DNA of 64,000 bases. Source: Mesorhizobium ciceri biovar biserrulae WSM1271. GTDB taxonomy: Bacteria > Pseudomonadota > Alphaproteobacteria > Rhizobiales > Rhizobiaceae. The stretch spans positions 62,001 through 126,000 of the forward strand of contig NC_014923.1 of NCBI RefSeq assembly GCF_000185905.1, given 5' to 3'. Of this stretch, positions 1 to 7,929 are shown piece after piece; position 1 is the first letter of the stretch, and each line of letters begins with the position of its first letter. The position numbers and the translations under genes were made by a program. The notes under the pieces were generated by a model. It was not told the origin of the DNA. It searched no databases and worked only from the letters and a program-made list of their open reading frames with translations.

Positions 1-1303
1 CGCCCGGGCCAGACGGCATGCGCGTCTGCGCCACCGCGCTGGCGCCGTTGCCGTTGCCTCCCCCTGCAGGCGCCCCATTTGGGCGCAGCGCGCCATTCTG
101 CGCCGGCGCGGCGCCTTCAAGCGATCTCAACGCCTCGTCCAGCGTCGGCAGGTCGGCGGCATGCGCCAGCCGGATCAGCACCATTTCGGCGGCACTGACC
201 GGCCGGTTGGAGGACTGCACCTCTGGAATGCCCTTGAGCAGCATCTGCCATGTCCGCGACAGCACCCTGACCGACAGCGTCCTGGCGAAATCGGCGCCGC
301 GCTGCCGCTCGTCCTCGGACAGCGAGGCATCCTCGATGGCCGTCGGCACGAAACGCAGCCGGGTGACGAGGTGGTTGAATTCGGCAAGGTCGGTCAGCAC
401 GGCGGCCGGATCGGCGCCGGTATCGTATTGCGCACGGAATTCGCCAAGGGCCGCCGCGACATCGCCTTTCATCACATGTTCGAACAGGTCGACGATGCGG
501 GCGCGGTCGGCAAGCCCCAGCATCGCCCGAACCGCGTCGGCGCCGACAGAGCCGGCGCCATGGGCAATCGCCTGGTCGAGGATGGAGAGCGAATCACGGG
601 CCGAGCCCTCGGCGGCGCGCGCGATCATCGCCAGCGCGTCGTCGTCGACCGAAATGCCCTCCTTGGCCGAGATCGAAGCGAGATGCCCGACCAGCGCGCC
701 GGCGTCGATGCGCCTCAGGTCGAAGCGCTGGCAGCGCGACAGGACGGTGATCGGGACCTTGCGGATCTCGGTGGTGGCAAAGATGAATTTGACGTGCGGC
801 GGCGGCTCTTCCAGCGTCTTCAGAAGGCCGTTGAAGGCCTGCGTCGACAGCATGTGCACTTCGTCGATGATGTAGACCTTGTAGCGGGCCGAGACCGGCG
901 CGTAGCGCACGCGCTCGATGATGTCCCTGATGTCGTCGATGCCGGTGTGCGAGGCGGCGTCCATCTCGATGACGTCGACATGGCGGCCTTCCATGATCGC
1001 CAGGCAATGTTCGCCGAGGACGGCAAGGTCGACCGACGGCTGGTCGATATCAGCGGTTTTATAGTTCAGGGCGCGCGCGAGGATGCGCGCCGTCGTGGTC
1101 TTGCCGACGCCGCGCACGCCGGTCAGCATCCAGGCCTGGGCGATACGGCCGGTGGCAAAGGCGTTGGTGAGGGTGCGCACCATCGGCTCCTGGCCGACCA
1201 GCTCGGAGAAGTTCGAAGGACGGTACTTGCGTGCCAGCACGCGATAGGCGGCGGCCTTGCCTATCTCCAGGCTTTTTGGTCCCGAATTTCCGGCTTCGCT
1301 CAT
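1..1303 (-). CDS. dnaX: DNA polymerase III subunit gamma/tau, 3' end cut by window
   Basis: Clamp-loader ATPase that places the beta clamp on DNA during replication. The translation starts MSEAGNSGPKSLEIGKAAAY and has the AAA+ Walker A GVRGVGKT at about residues 62-69, the Walker B region YIIDEVHML, and the sensor region FATTEIRKVPITVLSRCQRF. The later residues, near the window edge, become Gly/Ala/Asn-rich, as in the linker of gamma/tau proteins. The ATG at 1303 has a GGAG about 11 bases upstream. The reading frame stays open to base 1, so the tau-specific C-terminus lies outside the window. The SRP RNA gene lies about 110 bases upstream on the same strand, an order common in Hyphomicrobiales. 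Long plus-strand frames across this gene are shadows. Confidence 0.95.
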   Translation of the reverse strand, partial: MSEAGNSGPKSLEIGKAAAYRVLARKYRPSNFSELVGQEPMVRTLTNAFATGRIAQAWMLTGVRGVGKTTTARILARALNYKTADIDQPSVDLAVLGEHCLAIMEGRHVDVIEMDAASHTGIDDIRDIIERVRYAPVSARYKVYIIDEVHMLSTQAFNGLLKTLEEPPPHVKFIFATTEIRKVPITVLSRCQRFDLRRIDAGALVGHLASISAKEGISVDDDALAMIARAAEGSARDSLSILDQAIAHGAGSVGADAVRAMLGLADRARIVDLFEHVMKGDVAAALGEFRAQYDTGADPAAVLTDLAEFNHLVTRLRFVPTAIEDASLSEDERQRGADFARTLSVRVLSRTWQMLLKGIPEVQSSNRPVSAAEMVLIRLAHAADLPTLDEALRSLEGAAPAQNGALRPNGAPAGGGNGNGASAVAQTRMPSGPG

Positions 1304-1410
1304 ACGCCCGTAAAGCTCCAAATGGCCGCGCCCGAAGGCGGCCGATTCCTGCGCATAGTCTCGCCCGCGCTGCAATGCGTCGTCAATGTCGCGAGAGGGG
1401 CCGATGAGGT

Positions 1411-1506
1411 GGGAGGCTGGAACAATGACCCGTTCCGGGCTCGTTAGGGCTGCTTCCTTCCGGACCTGACCCGGTTGGCGAGTGGATCGTCCACCACCAA
1501 CCTCCC
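1411..1506 (-). ncRNA. ffs: Signal recognition particle RNA (4.5S type)
   Basis: The minus strand carries the universal SRP domain IV sequence GTCAGGTCCGGAAGGAAGCA, including the GGAA tetraloop and the asymmetric internal loops that bind Ffh. The ends pair as GGGAGGTTGG (from 1506) with CCAGCCTCCC (to 1411), giving a hairpin RNA of about 96 nt, the usual size of the small bacterial form. With Ffh and FtsY this RNA targets nascent membrane proteins to the translocon. Ends were set by the closing helix and may be off by a few bases. Confidence 0.93.
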
Positions 1507-1677
1507 GCTTTCCATATCGGCAATTGCGCGACGAAATGCAAGTGCGCCGCAGAAATCGCAAAAATATGGAATTGGCGCACCAAAGCGTGAGGGGCGCAAT
1601 GATTCGCTTGCAGCCCCCCTGCCGCCGCTCTAGCGTTCCTGCGTTTGAGGAAAACAAGAAAAGCAAGGGAAACGCCG

Positions 1678-2097
1678 ATGCTGCCGGGCCTGAAGGCCGG
1701 ATTCACGCTGGACGCACGGCTGGAGGCGGACAGCGAGCAGTTGATGTGGCTTGGGCTGTGCGAGCTGCGGGTGATGAACGACCGCCGCTGGCCCTGGTTG
1801 CTGCTGGTGCCGCAGCGCCCCGGCGCGGAGGAAATCCACGACATGACGCCGCTTGACCAGGCGATGCTGACCTTCGAGACCAATATGGTGGCGCAGGCGC
1901 TGAAGAAAGCGACCGGCTGCACCAAGATCAACACCGGCGCGCTCGGCAACATCGTGCGCCAGTTGCACATCCATGTCATCGCGCGTTCTGAAGGCGATCC
2001 CGGCTGGCCAGGTCCTGTGTGGGGACATGGCCTGCGAGAGCCCTATCAGCGTTCCGACTTGCGACGGTTTGCCGAAACGATCAAGGCGGCGCTATAA
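1678..2097 (+). CDS. HIT family protein (nucleotide hydrolase/transferase fold)
   Basis: 139-residue protein of the histidine triad superfamily, whose members cleave nucleoside phosphoramidates or dinucleoside polyphosphates. The diagnostic motif QLHIHVIAR is present near residue 97 (H-x-H-x pattern), followed by an Asp/Trp-rich C-terminus (GDPGWPGPVWG) seen in the short rhizobial HIT proteins. The ATG at 1678 was chosen over one at 1645 because an AAGGGA stands just before it and the protein then begins MLPGLKAGFTLDARL. It lies 41 bases ahead of nudC on the same strand, so the two nucleotide-cleaning enzymes may be cotranscribed. The physiological substrate cannot be read from the sequence. 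Confidence 0.85.
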   Translation: MLPGLKAGFTLDARLEADSEQLMWLGLCELRVMNDRRWPWLLLVPQRPGAEEIHDMTPLDQAMLTFETNMVAQALKKATGCTKINTGALGNIVRQLHIHVIARSEGDPGWPGPVWGHGLREPYQRSDLRRFAETIKAAL

Positions 2098-2138
2098 GCG
2101 TTCCCCGTGTCCATCCCTCAACATATTCCAGAGTCCCC

Positions 2139-3083
2139 ATGAGCTTCCGCCTGTTTGACGCGCCTTTGCGCGAGCCGAGCCAGTTCGTCGGCTTCGCCGG
2201 CAACACGATCGACCGGCAGTCCGAGAACCGCGCCGACGATTCGGTCGACAAGGCGCTGGCCGATCCGGCGACGCGGCTGCTTCTGATGCATGGCGGCCGG
2301 CTCTATCTGAAGCTCGGCGATGGCGGCGCTCTCGATCCCTGGTTCGGTGCGACCGAGAGCGAGCCCTTCAAGGTTTCCCTGGCGCAAGGCATCCTGCTCG
2401 GTTTTTCCGAACGAGGACCGGTGCTGGCCGTGCCCGCCGGCGTCGAACCCGAACAGCTTCCGGAAACAGTCAAGGCCATCGACTACCGCTCGGTCTACAT
2501 GCAAGGGCTGATCGACGAGGCGGCGGCCGGCGCGATGGCGCAAGGGGCGGCTTTGCTCGCCTGGCATGCGAGCCATCGCTTCTGCAGCAAATGCGGCACG
2601 GAATCGCAGATGCGGGCCGGCGGCTACAAGCGGCATTGCCCGAATTGCGGCACCGAACATTTTCCGCGCACCGACCCGGTGGCGATCATGCTGACGGCGA
2701 CGCGGGAGAAGTGCCTGCTCGGGCGCGGCCGTCATTTCGCGCCGGGCATGTATTCGGCCCTCGCCGGCTTCATCGAGCCGGGCGAGACGATCGAAGCGGC
2801 GGTGCGCCGCGAGACGCTGGAGGAGGCCGGCATCCGGCTTGGCCGCGTCGTCTACCACGCCAGCCAGCCCTGGCCGTTCCCCTATTCGCTGATGATCGGC
2901 TGCTTCGGCGAGCCGCTCAATGACGATATCCAGGCCGACCTCAACGAGCTTGAGGACTGCCGCTGGTTTTTTCGCGACGAGGTGCGCCGGATGCTGGAAA
3001 GGACGCACCAGGACAATCTGATCACGCCGCCGAAAGGCGCCATTGCGCATCACCTCATCCGCGCCTGGGTCGATTCAGAATGA
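2139..3083 (+). CDS. nudC: NAD(+)/NADH diphosphatase, NudC type
   Basis: 314-residue Nudix hydrolase that splits NAD(H) into NMN(H) and AMP; NudC enzymes also remove NAD caps from RNA. A zinc ribbon (FCSKCG then HCPNCG, first Cys near residue 149) precedes the Nudix box GFIEPGETIEAAVRRETLEE at about residue 210. The SQPWPFP motif just after the box is the hallmark separating NudC from other Nudix proteins. The N-terminal NUDIX-like domain is also present, so the protein is full length. The start at 2139 gives MSFRLFDAPLREPSQF; an earlier in-frame start at 2019 would run through the end of the HIT gene. Confidence 0.94.
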   Translation: MSFRLFDAPLREPSQFVGFAGNTIDRQSENRADDSVDKALADPATRLLLMHGGRLYLKLGDGGALDPWFGATESEPFKVSLAQGILLGFSERGPVLAVPAGVEPEQLPETVKAIDYRSVYMQGLIDEAAAGAMAQGAALLAWHASHRFCSKCGTESQMRAGGYKRHCPNCGTEHFPRTDPVAIMLTATREKCLLGRGRHFAPGMYSALAGFIEPGETIEAAVRRETLEEAGIRLGRVVYHASQPWPFPYSLMIGCFGEPLNDDIQADLNELEDCRWFFRDEVRRMLERTHQDNLITPPKGAIAHHLIRAWVDSE

Positions 3084-3120
3084 TGGCAGCGAACACCTAA
3101 AGACATTGCAGGAGCAGGAC

Positions 3121-3426
3121 ATGATCCGTCACACCGTCGTTTTCACGCTGAAGCATCCGCCGCATTCGCTGGAGGAAAAGCGGTTCCTGGTCGACGCCAA
3201 GAGGATCCTCACCGCGATCAGGGGCGTCACGCATTTCGAGCAATTGCGGCAGATCAGCCCCAAGAACGATTATCATTTCGGCTTCTCGATGGAGTTCGCC
3301 GACCAGGCCGCCTACACCAGGTACAACGACCATCCAGACCATGTCGCCTTCGTGCGCGACCGCTGGGTGCCGGAGGTCGAGACGTTCATGGAGATCGACT
3401 ATGTGCCGCTGGGCGCGGTGATCTAG
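3121..3426 (+). CDS. Dabb domain protein (stress-responsive A/B barrel)
   Basis: 101-residue protein starting MIRHTVVFTLKHPP, the characteristic opening strand of the dimeric alpha/beta barrel (Dabb) family, with the later conserved DHPDHVAFVRDRWVPEVETF segment. Such small proteins form ferredoxin-like dimers; some bind small hydrophobic molecules, but most have no defined role. CAGGAGCAGG lies just upstream of the ATG. It follows nudC by 37 bases and its end overlaps the convergent pheA stop by 4 bases. No catalytic residue can be assigned with confidence. Confidence 0.85.
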   Translation: MIRHTVVFTLKHPPHSLEEKRFLVDAKRILTAIRGVTHFEQLRQISPKNDYHFGFSMEFADQAAYTRYNDHPDHVAFVRDRWVPEVETFMEIDYVPLGAVI

Positions 3427-4286
3427 TCCGCAACCTTCCACTGCTCACGCGACTCGCTGGCCGGATAGACGCCGAGAATGCGCACTTCGCGCGAGAAGAA
3501 ACGAAGCTCGTCCAGCGCCAGCTTGACCAGCGGGTCGTCGGGGTGGCCCTCGATGTCGGCGTAAAACAGCGTCGCCGTGAAAGCGCCCAGCTGGTAGCTC
3601 TCCAGCTTGGTCATGTTGATGCCGTTGGTGGCGAAGCCGCCCATCGCCTTGTAGAGCGCGGCCGGCACGTTGCGGACGCGGAAGATGAAGGTCGTCATCA
3701 TCTTGACGTCGGGCGAAGGACGCTCGGCCCATTGCTTGTTCTTGGTCAGGACGACAAAGCGGGTGACGTTTGAGTCGGTGTCCTCGACGTTTTGCTCGAT
3801 GATATCGAGCCCGTAGAGGGTCGCGGCCAGGGCCGGCGACAGCGCCGCCATGCTGCGGTCCTTGACCTCGGAGACCATTTTGGCGGCGCCGGCCGTGTCG
3901 CCGGCGACGATCGCCTTCCAACCGTTCTTGCGAACGTATTTGCGGCACTGGCCAAGCGCATGGATGTGGCTGTGCACCGTCTTGATCTCGTCGCGCTTGA
4001 CGCCTGGCAGCACCATCAGCTGGAAATGGATCGGCAGGAAATATTCGCCGACGATGTGCAGCTTCGATTCCGGCAGGAGATGATGGATATCGGCGACGCG
4101 CCCGGCAATGGTGTTCTCGATCGGGATCATGGCGAGGTCGGCCTTGTTGGTCTCGACCGCGTTGAAGGCATCCTCGAAGGTCGGGCAGGGCAACGGCTCC
4201 ATCGAAGGGAACATGTTGCGGCTGGCGGTGTCGGAATTGGCGCCCGGTTCGCCCTGGAAGGATATTCTGTTGGTCTTTTCAGGCAT
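3423..4286 (-). CDS. pheA: Prephenate dehydratase
   Basis: 287-residue monofunctional prephenate dehydratase, which turns prephenate into phenylpyruvate in phenylalanine biosynthesis. The N-terminal catalytic domain opens ISFQGEPGANSDTA and carries IPIENTIAGRV and the catalytic TRF motif in NVTRFVVL near residue 180. A C-terminal ACT domain follows, with the ESYQLGAF stretch that corresponds to the phenylalanine-binding ESRP motif. No chorismate mutase domain is fused. The gene starts 10 bases after the end of kdsB on the same strand, so the two are probably cotranscribed. Confidence 0.95.
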   Translation of the reverse strand: MPEKTNRISFQGEPGANSDTASRNMFPSMEPLPCPTFEDAFNAVETNKADLAMIPIENTIAGRVADIHHLLPESKLHIVGEYFLPIHFQLMVLPGVKRDEIKTVHSHIHALGQCRKYVRKNGWKAIVAGDTAGAAKMVSEVKDRSMAALSPALAATLYGLDIIEQNVEDTDSNVTRFVVLTKNKQWAERPSPDVKMMTTFIFRVRNVPAALYKAMGGFATNGINMTKLESYQLGAFTATLFYADIEGHPDDPLVKLALDELRFFSREVRILGVYPASESREQWKVAD

Positions 4287-4295
4287 GCCGATATC

Positions 4296-5024
4296 TCAGG
4301 TTGAAAGGATTGTTCTGGCGCGTTCGAGGTCTTCAGGCGTGTCGACGCCGAGCGGCAGCGACTGGACGACCTCGGCGTCGATGCGCATGCCGGCTTCCAG
4401 CGCCCGCAACTGTTCCAGCCGCTCGCGCCGTTCGAGCGGCGACGGCTTGAGCGCGACGAAACGCTCGAGTGCTTCGCGGCGATAGGCGTAGAGGCCGACA
4501 TGATGGTAGAGCGGCCCCTCGCCCCAAGGCGCCGTGGCACGGGTGAAATAGAGCGCCCTCAGCCTGCTGCCGGAAAGCGGCGAGCCGACGATCTTGACGA
4601 CATTGGGATTGGTCTTTTCCTCATCGCGGACGATCTCGACGCCGAGCGTGGCGATATCCACCGCACTGTCCTCGAAAGGCCTGAGCGACGCGGCGATGAT
4701 CCGGGGATCGATGGTCGGCAGGTCGCCCTGCACATTGACGATGGTTTCGACCTTGCGCCCGGGGTCGAGCGCGACCAGCGCCTCGTGGATGCGGTCGGAG
4801 CCGGATTCGTGATCCATGCGCGTCATCACGGCCTCGAAACCGTGCGCGCGCACCGCTTGCGCCACGCTTTGCGTGTCGGTCGCCACCACCACCCGGCCAA
4901 GGCCGGCTTCGGCGGCGCGGCGGGCGACATGGACGATCATCGGGGCGCCGGCGATGTCGGCCAGCGGCTTGCCCGGCAGGCGGGTCGAAGCCATGCGGGC
5001 CGGGATCAGGATCAGCGTGGACAT
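4296..5024 (-). CDS. kdsB: 3-deoxy-manno-octulosonate (KDO) cytidylyltransferase
   Basis: 242-residue CMP-KDO synthetase that activates KDO with CTP for lipid A inner-core assembly. The N-terminus [16 protein letters not shown] is the nucleotide-binding signature, followed by ATD, the VNVQGDLP motif that supplies the metal-binding Asp, and [14 protein letters not shown]. The ATG at 5024 gives [11 protein letters not shown], the expected family start; the frame runs 30 codons further upstream but that stretch lacks conservation features. Upstream of pheA, same strand. Confidence 0.95.
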   Translation of the reverse strand: MSTLILIPARMASTRLPGKPLADIAGAPMIVHVARRAAEAGLGRVVVATDTQSVAQAVRAHGFEAVMTRMDHESGSDRIHEALVALDPGRKVETIVNVQGDLPTIDPRIIAASLRPFEDSAVDIATLGVEIVRDEEKTNPNVVKIVGSPLSGSRLRALYFTRATAPWGEGPLYHHVGLYAYRREALERFVALKPSPLERRERLEQLRALEAGMRIDAEVVQSLPLGVDTPEDLERARTILST

Positions 5025-5216
5025 TTCGGGTGCAAGGCGTCTCGAAAGAGGACAGGGAAAGTGGCAAAAGGTCTCACTGGAAGCGCCCTTATAGGTGTTG
5101 CAACGCCGCAGCAAAAGACCTAGTTTCCGCCCGATTTGACCGCCCTGGCAGGACGGTCACGATACCGACGGACGGAGTGGACGGTTCTGTCCGCCGGAAA
5201 AGGGAGCAAGGGGCGT

Positions 5217-5894
5217 ATGGATTCCAACGAAGTCAACAAGCTGCTCGCCGGATTGCTCGGAACCGTTTTCGTCGTCTTCTCGGTCGGCATTGTGTCCGAT
5301 GCGCTGTTTGCGTCGCCGGCGCCGGAAAAGCCTGGTTTCGCCATCGAGGCCGCCGAGCCCGCCGAAGGCGGTCCGGCCGCGCCTGCCGCGGCGGCCAAGC
5401 CGATCGCCGACCTGCTGGCGACCGCCAATGTCGAGCAGGGTGCTGCCGTCTTCAAGAAGTGCCAGGCCTGCCATTCCGGCGAAAAGGGCGGCCCCAACAA
5501 GGTCGGCCCGGACCTGTGGGACCTCGTCGACCGCCCGGTCGCCGAGCATGAAGGCTTTGCCTATTCGGCCGGCATGAAGGAATTCTCCAAGGGCGGCACC
5601 GAGAAGTGGACCTACGACAACATCAACCACTTCATCACCTCGCCGAAGAAATTCGTGAAAGGCACCGCCATGGGCTTCGCCGGCCTGCCCAAGGACGAGG
5701 ACCGCGCCAACGTCATCGCCTATCTGCGCACGCTGTCCGACAATCCCAAGCCGCTGCCGGCACCAGGGGCTGCCGCCGATGCAGGCGCCAAGCCTGCCGA
5801 TGCAGCCGCTCCGGCAAAGCCGGCTGAGGGTGCCGCGCCGGCCGCTCCCGCCGCCCCGGCTCCGGCCGCACCGGCACCGGCGCCTGCCCAATAA
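5217..5894 (+). CDS. cycM: Membrane-anchored class I cytochrome c, CycM type
   Basis: 225-residue electron carrier with an uncleaved N-terminal membrane anchor ([18 protein letters not shown], residues about 9-26) and one periplasmic class I heme domain. The heme motif CQACH is at residues 82-86, and the distal Met ligand is probably in GTAMGFAG. In rhizobia CycM-type proteins pass electrons from the bc1 complex to aa3 oxidase. The last 55 or so residues are an unusual Ala/Pro-rich tail. The start at 5217 places the anchor at the N-terminus; a strong terminator follows. Confidence 0.92.
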   Translation: MDSNEVNKLLAGLLGTVFVVFSVGIVSDALFASPAPEKPGFAIEAAEPAEGGPAAPAAAAKPIADLLATANVEQGAAVFKKCQACHSGEKGGPNKVGPDLWDLVDRPVAEHEGFAYSAGMKEFSKGGTEKWTYDNINHFITSPKKFVKGTAMGFAGLPKDEDRANVIAYLRTLSDNPKPLPAPGAAADAGAKPADAAAPAKPAEGAAPAAPAAPAPAAPAPAPAQ

Positions 5895-5919
5895 TTTCGA
5901 TATCATCTCGACGACCTTG

Positions 5920-5948
5920 AAAAAGCCGGGTTCAGCCCGGCTTTTTTA
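5920..5948 (+). terminator. Rho-independent terminator after cycM
   Basis: Stem AGCCGGG / CCCGGCT with a 5-base loop (TTCAG), preceded by a run of A and followed by TTTTTT. It stands 26 bases after the cycM stop codon and separates it from the yej operon. The flanking A and T runs could let it work in both directions. Confidence 0.85.
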
Positions 5949-6051
5949 TTGGGAAAACCGCATAGGCGGCGACAAAGCCGCGCATGACGGTTTTCACGAG
6001 CGCCAAATCATCTAGATTGCCCATGAACGGGCATCGCGAAGAGGATAGTGC

Positions 6052-7929
6052 ATGACGGTTGGCCGAACGCTTCTCAAGTCGTTGCTGGCGGCAGCCCTTC
6101 TGGCGGCGGGATTGCAGGCTGCCCGCGCCGACGAATGGCGCACCACCTCATCGCTGATCGGCGAGTCCAAATACGGCGCCAATTTCCAGCACTACGACTA
6201 CGTCAATCCGAACGCGCCCAAGGGCGGCACGCTGAATTCGGTGGTGCCAGGCACATTCGACAGTTTCAATCCCTATGTCGTCCAGGGATCACCGGCCGCC
6301 GGCCTGGTCGGGTTCGGCGGCGGCCTGCTCTACGACACGCTGATGGAGCAGGCGACCGATGAAGGCAGCACCAGCCATCCGCTGATCGCCGATGCCTACA
6401 AATATCCTGATGACTATTCCTCCGCGACTTACCGGCTCGATCCGCGCGCCAAATGGCATGACGGCCAGCCGATCACCGTCGATGACGTGATCTGGTCGTT
6501 CCAGGTGCTCAAGGCCAACAGCCCGCAATACAGCCGCTATTTCGAGAATGTCACCGATGCGGTGGCGATTTCGAACCGCGAGGTGGAGTTCCATTTCAAC
6601 CAGAAGGGCAATCGCGAACTGCCCAAGATCATCGGCGACCTCGCAGTGCTGCCGAAACATTGGTGGGAAGGCGCCGATGCCAACGGCAAGAAACGCGACG
6701 TGACCAAGCCGACCCTGGAAATCCCGCTCGGTTCGGCGGCCTACAAGATCGCCAGCTTCAAGCCGGGCTCGGAGATCATCTGGCAGCGTGTGCCGGACTA
6801 CTGGGCGGCCAAGCTGCCGGTGAAGATCGGCCGCGAGAACTTCGACACCCGACGCTACACCTATATCCTCGACGACAATGCTGCCTGGCTCGCCTTCACC
6901 AAAGGCGGGCTGGAAGACATCAACCGCGAATACAGTTCGCGTAAGTGGGCGACGGCTTACAATTTCCCGGCATTCCAGGCCGGCGATGTCATCAAGAAGG
7001 ATTTCCAGACCCAGGCGCCGCAACCGATGCAGGGTTTCGTCCTCAACCAGCGGCGGCCGCTGTTCCAGGACCGGCTGGTGCGTGAGGCGCTGACCATCCC
7101 ATTCGATTTCGAGAGCATGAACCGCACCCTGTTCTTCGGCTTCAACACCCGTACATCGAGCTATTTCCAGGGCACAGAACTGGCGTCGAGCGGACTGCCG
7201 CAAGGCAAGGAACTGGAGATCCTGGAAAAATACCGCGACAAGCTGCCGCCCGAACTTTTCACCCAGGAATTCAAGCTGCCGGTCTACGATTCGCCGCAGG
7301 CGGAACGGAAGTACCTGAAACAGGCAGTCGATCTCTTCGCCAAGGCGGGCTGGGTGATCAAGGGCGGCAAGATGGTCAATGCCAAGACCGGCGCGCCGTT
7401 CAAGTTCGAGATCCTCGGCTGGAACGACACTGACCAGGTGATCGCCAGTCCCTACATCGCCAATCTGCGCAAGATCGGTGTCGATGCCACTTTGCGCATC
7501 ATCGACCAGACGCAGTACATCAACCGCGTCAACAATTTTGATTTCGATGTCGTCACAGGCATCCTCCAGCAGTCGGAATCGCCGGGCAACGAGCAACGCG
7601 ACTTCTGGAGCTCGAAAGCTGCCGATTCGCCCGGTTCGCGCAATCTGATGGGCATCAAGGATCCGACCATCGACGCGCTGGTCGATCGCATCATCTTCGC
7701 CACCGATCGCGACGATCTCGTCGCCGCCACCCATGCGCTCGACCGCATCCTGCTGTGGAACTTCTATGTCTTGCCGCAATATCACCGGTCGGCGGTGTGG
7801 CTGGCCTATTGGGACAAGTTCAAATTCCCCGACAAGCAGCCCGCCTATGTCGGTGCCGACATCGATTCCTGGTGGATCGACCCGGACAAGGAGAGGGCGC
7901 TGGCGGCCAAATACAAGGGCGGCAATTGA
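6052..7929 (+). CDS. yejA: Extracellular solute-binding protein, YejA-like (first copy)
   Basis: 625-residue family 5 solute-binding protein of the YejA branch, which feeds peptides (microcin C and related oligopeptides in enterobacteria) to the YejBEF importer. A Sec signal peptide ending about AARADEW is followed by the mature protein. YejA-type hallmarks visible are YDYVNPNAPKGGTLN, YDTLMEQ, and AKWHDGQPITVDDVIWSF. AAGAGGATA precedes the ATG. It is first in a tight five-gene operon and its stop overlaps the start of a second, divergent copy (TGATG). Confidence 0.9.
   Translation: MTVGRTLLKSLLAAALLAAGLQAARADEWRTTSSLIGESKYGANFQHYDYVNPNAPKGGTLNSVVPGTFDSFNPYVVQGSPAAGLVGFGGGLLYDTLMEQATDEGSTSHPLIADAYKYPDDYSSATYRLDPRAKWHDGQPITVDDVIWSFQVLKANSPQYSRYFENVTDAVAISNREVEFHFNQKGNRELPKIIGDLAVLPKHWWEGADANGKKRDVTKPTLEIPLGSAAYKIASFKPGSEIIWQRVPDYWAAKLPVKIGRENFDTRRYTYILDDNAAWLAFTKGGLEDINREYSSRKWATAYNFPAFQAGDVIKKDFQTQAPQPMQGFVLNQRRPLFQDRLVREALTIPFDFESMNRTLFFGFNTRTSSYFQGTELASSGLPQGKELEILEKYRDKLPPELFTQEFKLPVYDSPQAERKYLKQAVDLFAKAGWVIKGGKMVNAKTGAPFKFEILGWNDTDQVIASPYIANLRKIGVDATLRIIDQTQYINRVNNFDFDVVTGILQQSESPGNEQRDFWSSKAADSPGSRNLMGIKDPTIDALVDRIIFATDRDDLVAATHALDRILLWNFYVLPQYHRSAVWLAYWDKFKFPDKQPAYVGADIDSWWIDPDKERALAAKYKGGN

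Noticed and set aside
161..1447. Long plus-strand open frame of 428 codons
   Set aside because: It is the antisense shadow of dnaX and overlaps the SRP RNA. The minus-strand translation has all DnaX motifs.
6289..7785. Minus-strand open frame of 498 codons inside the first yejA
   Set aside because: High-GC shadow; the plus strand encodes a complete family 5 binding protein with a signal peptide.
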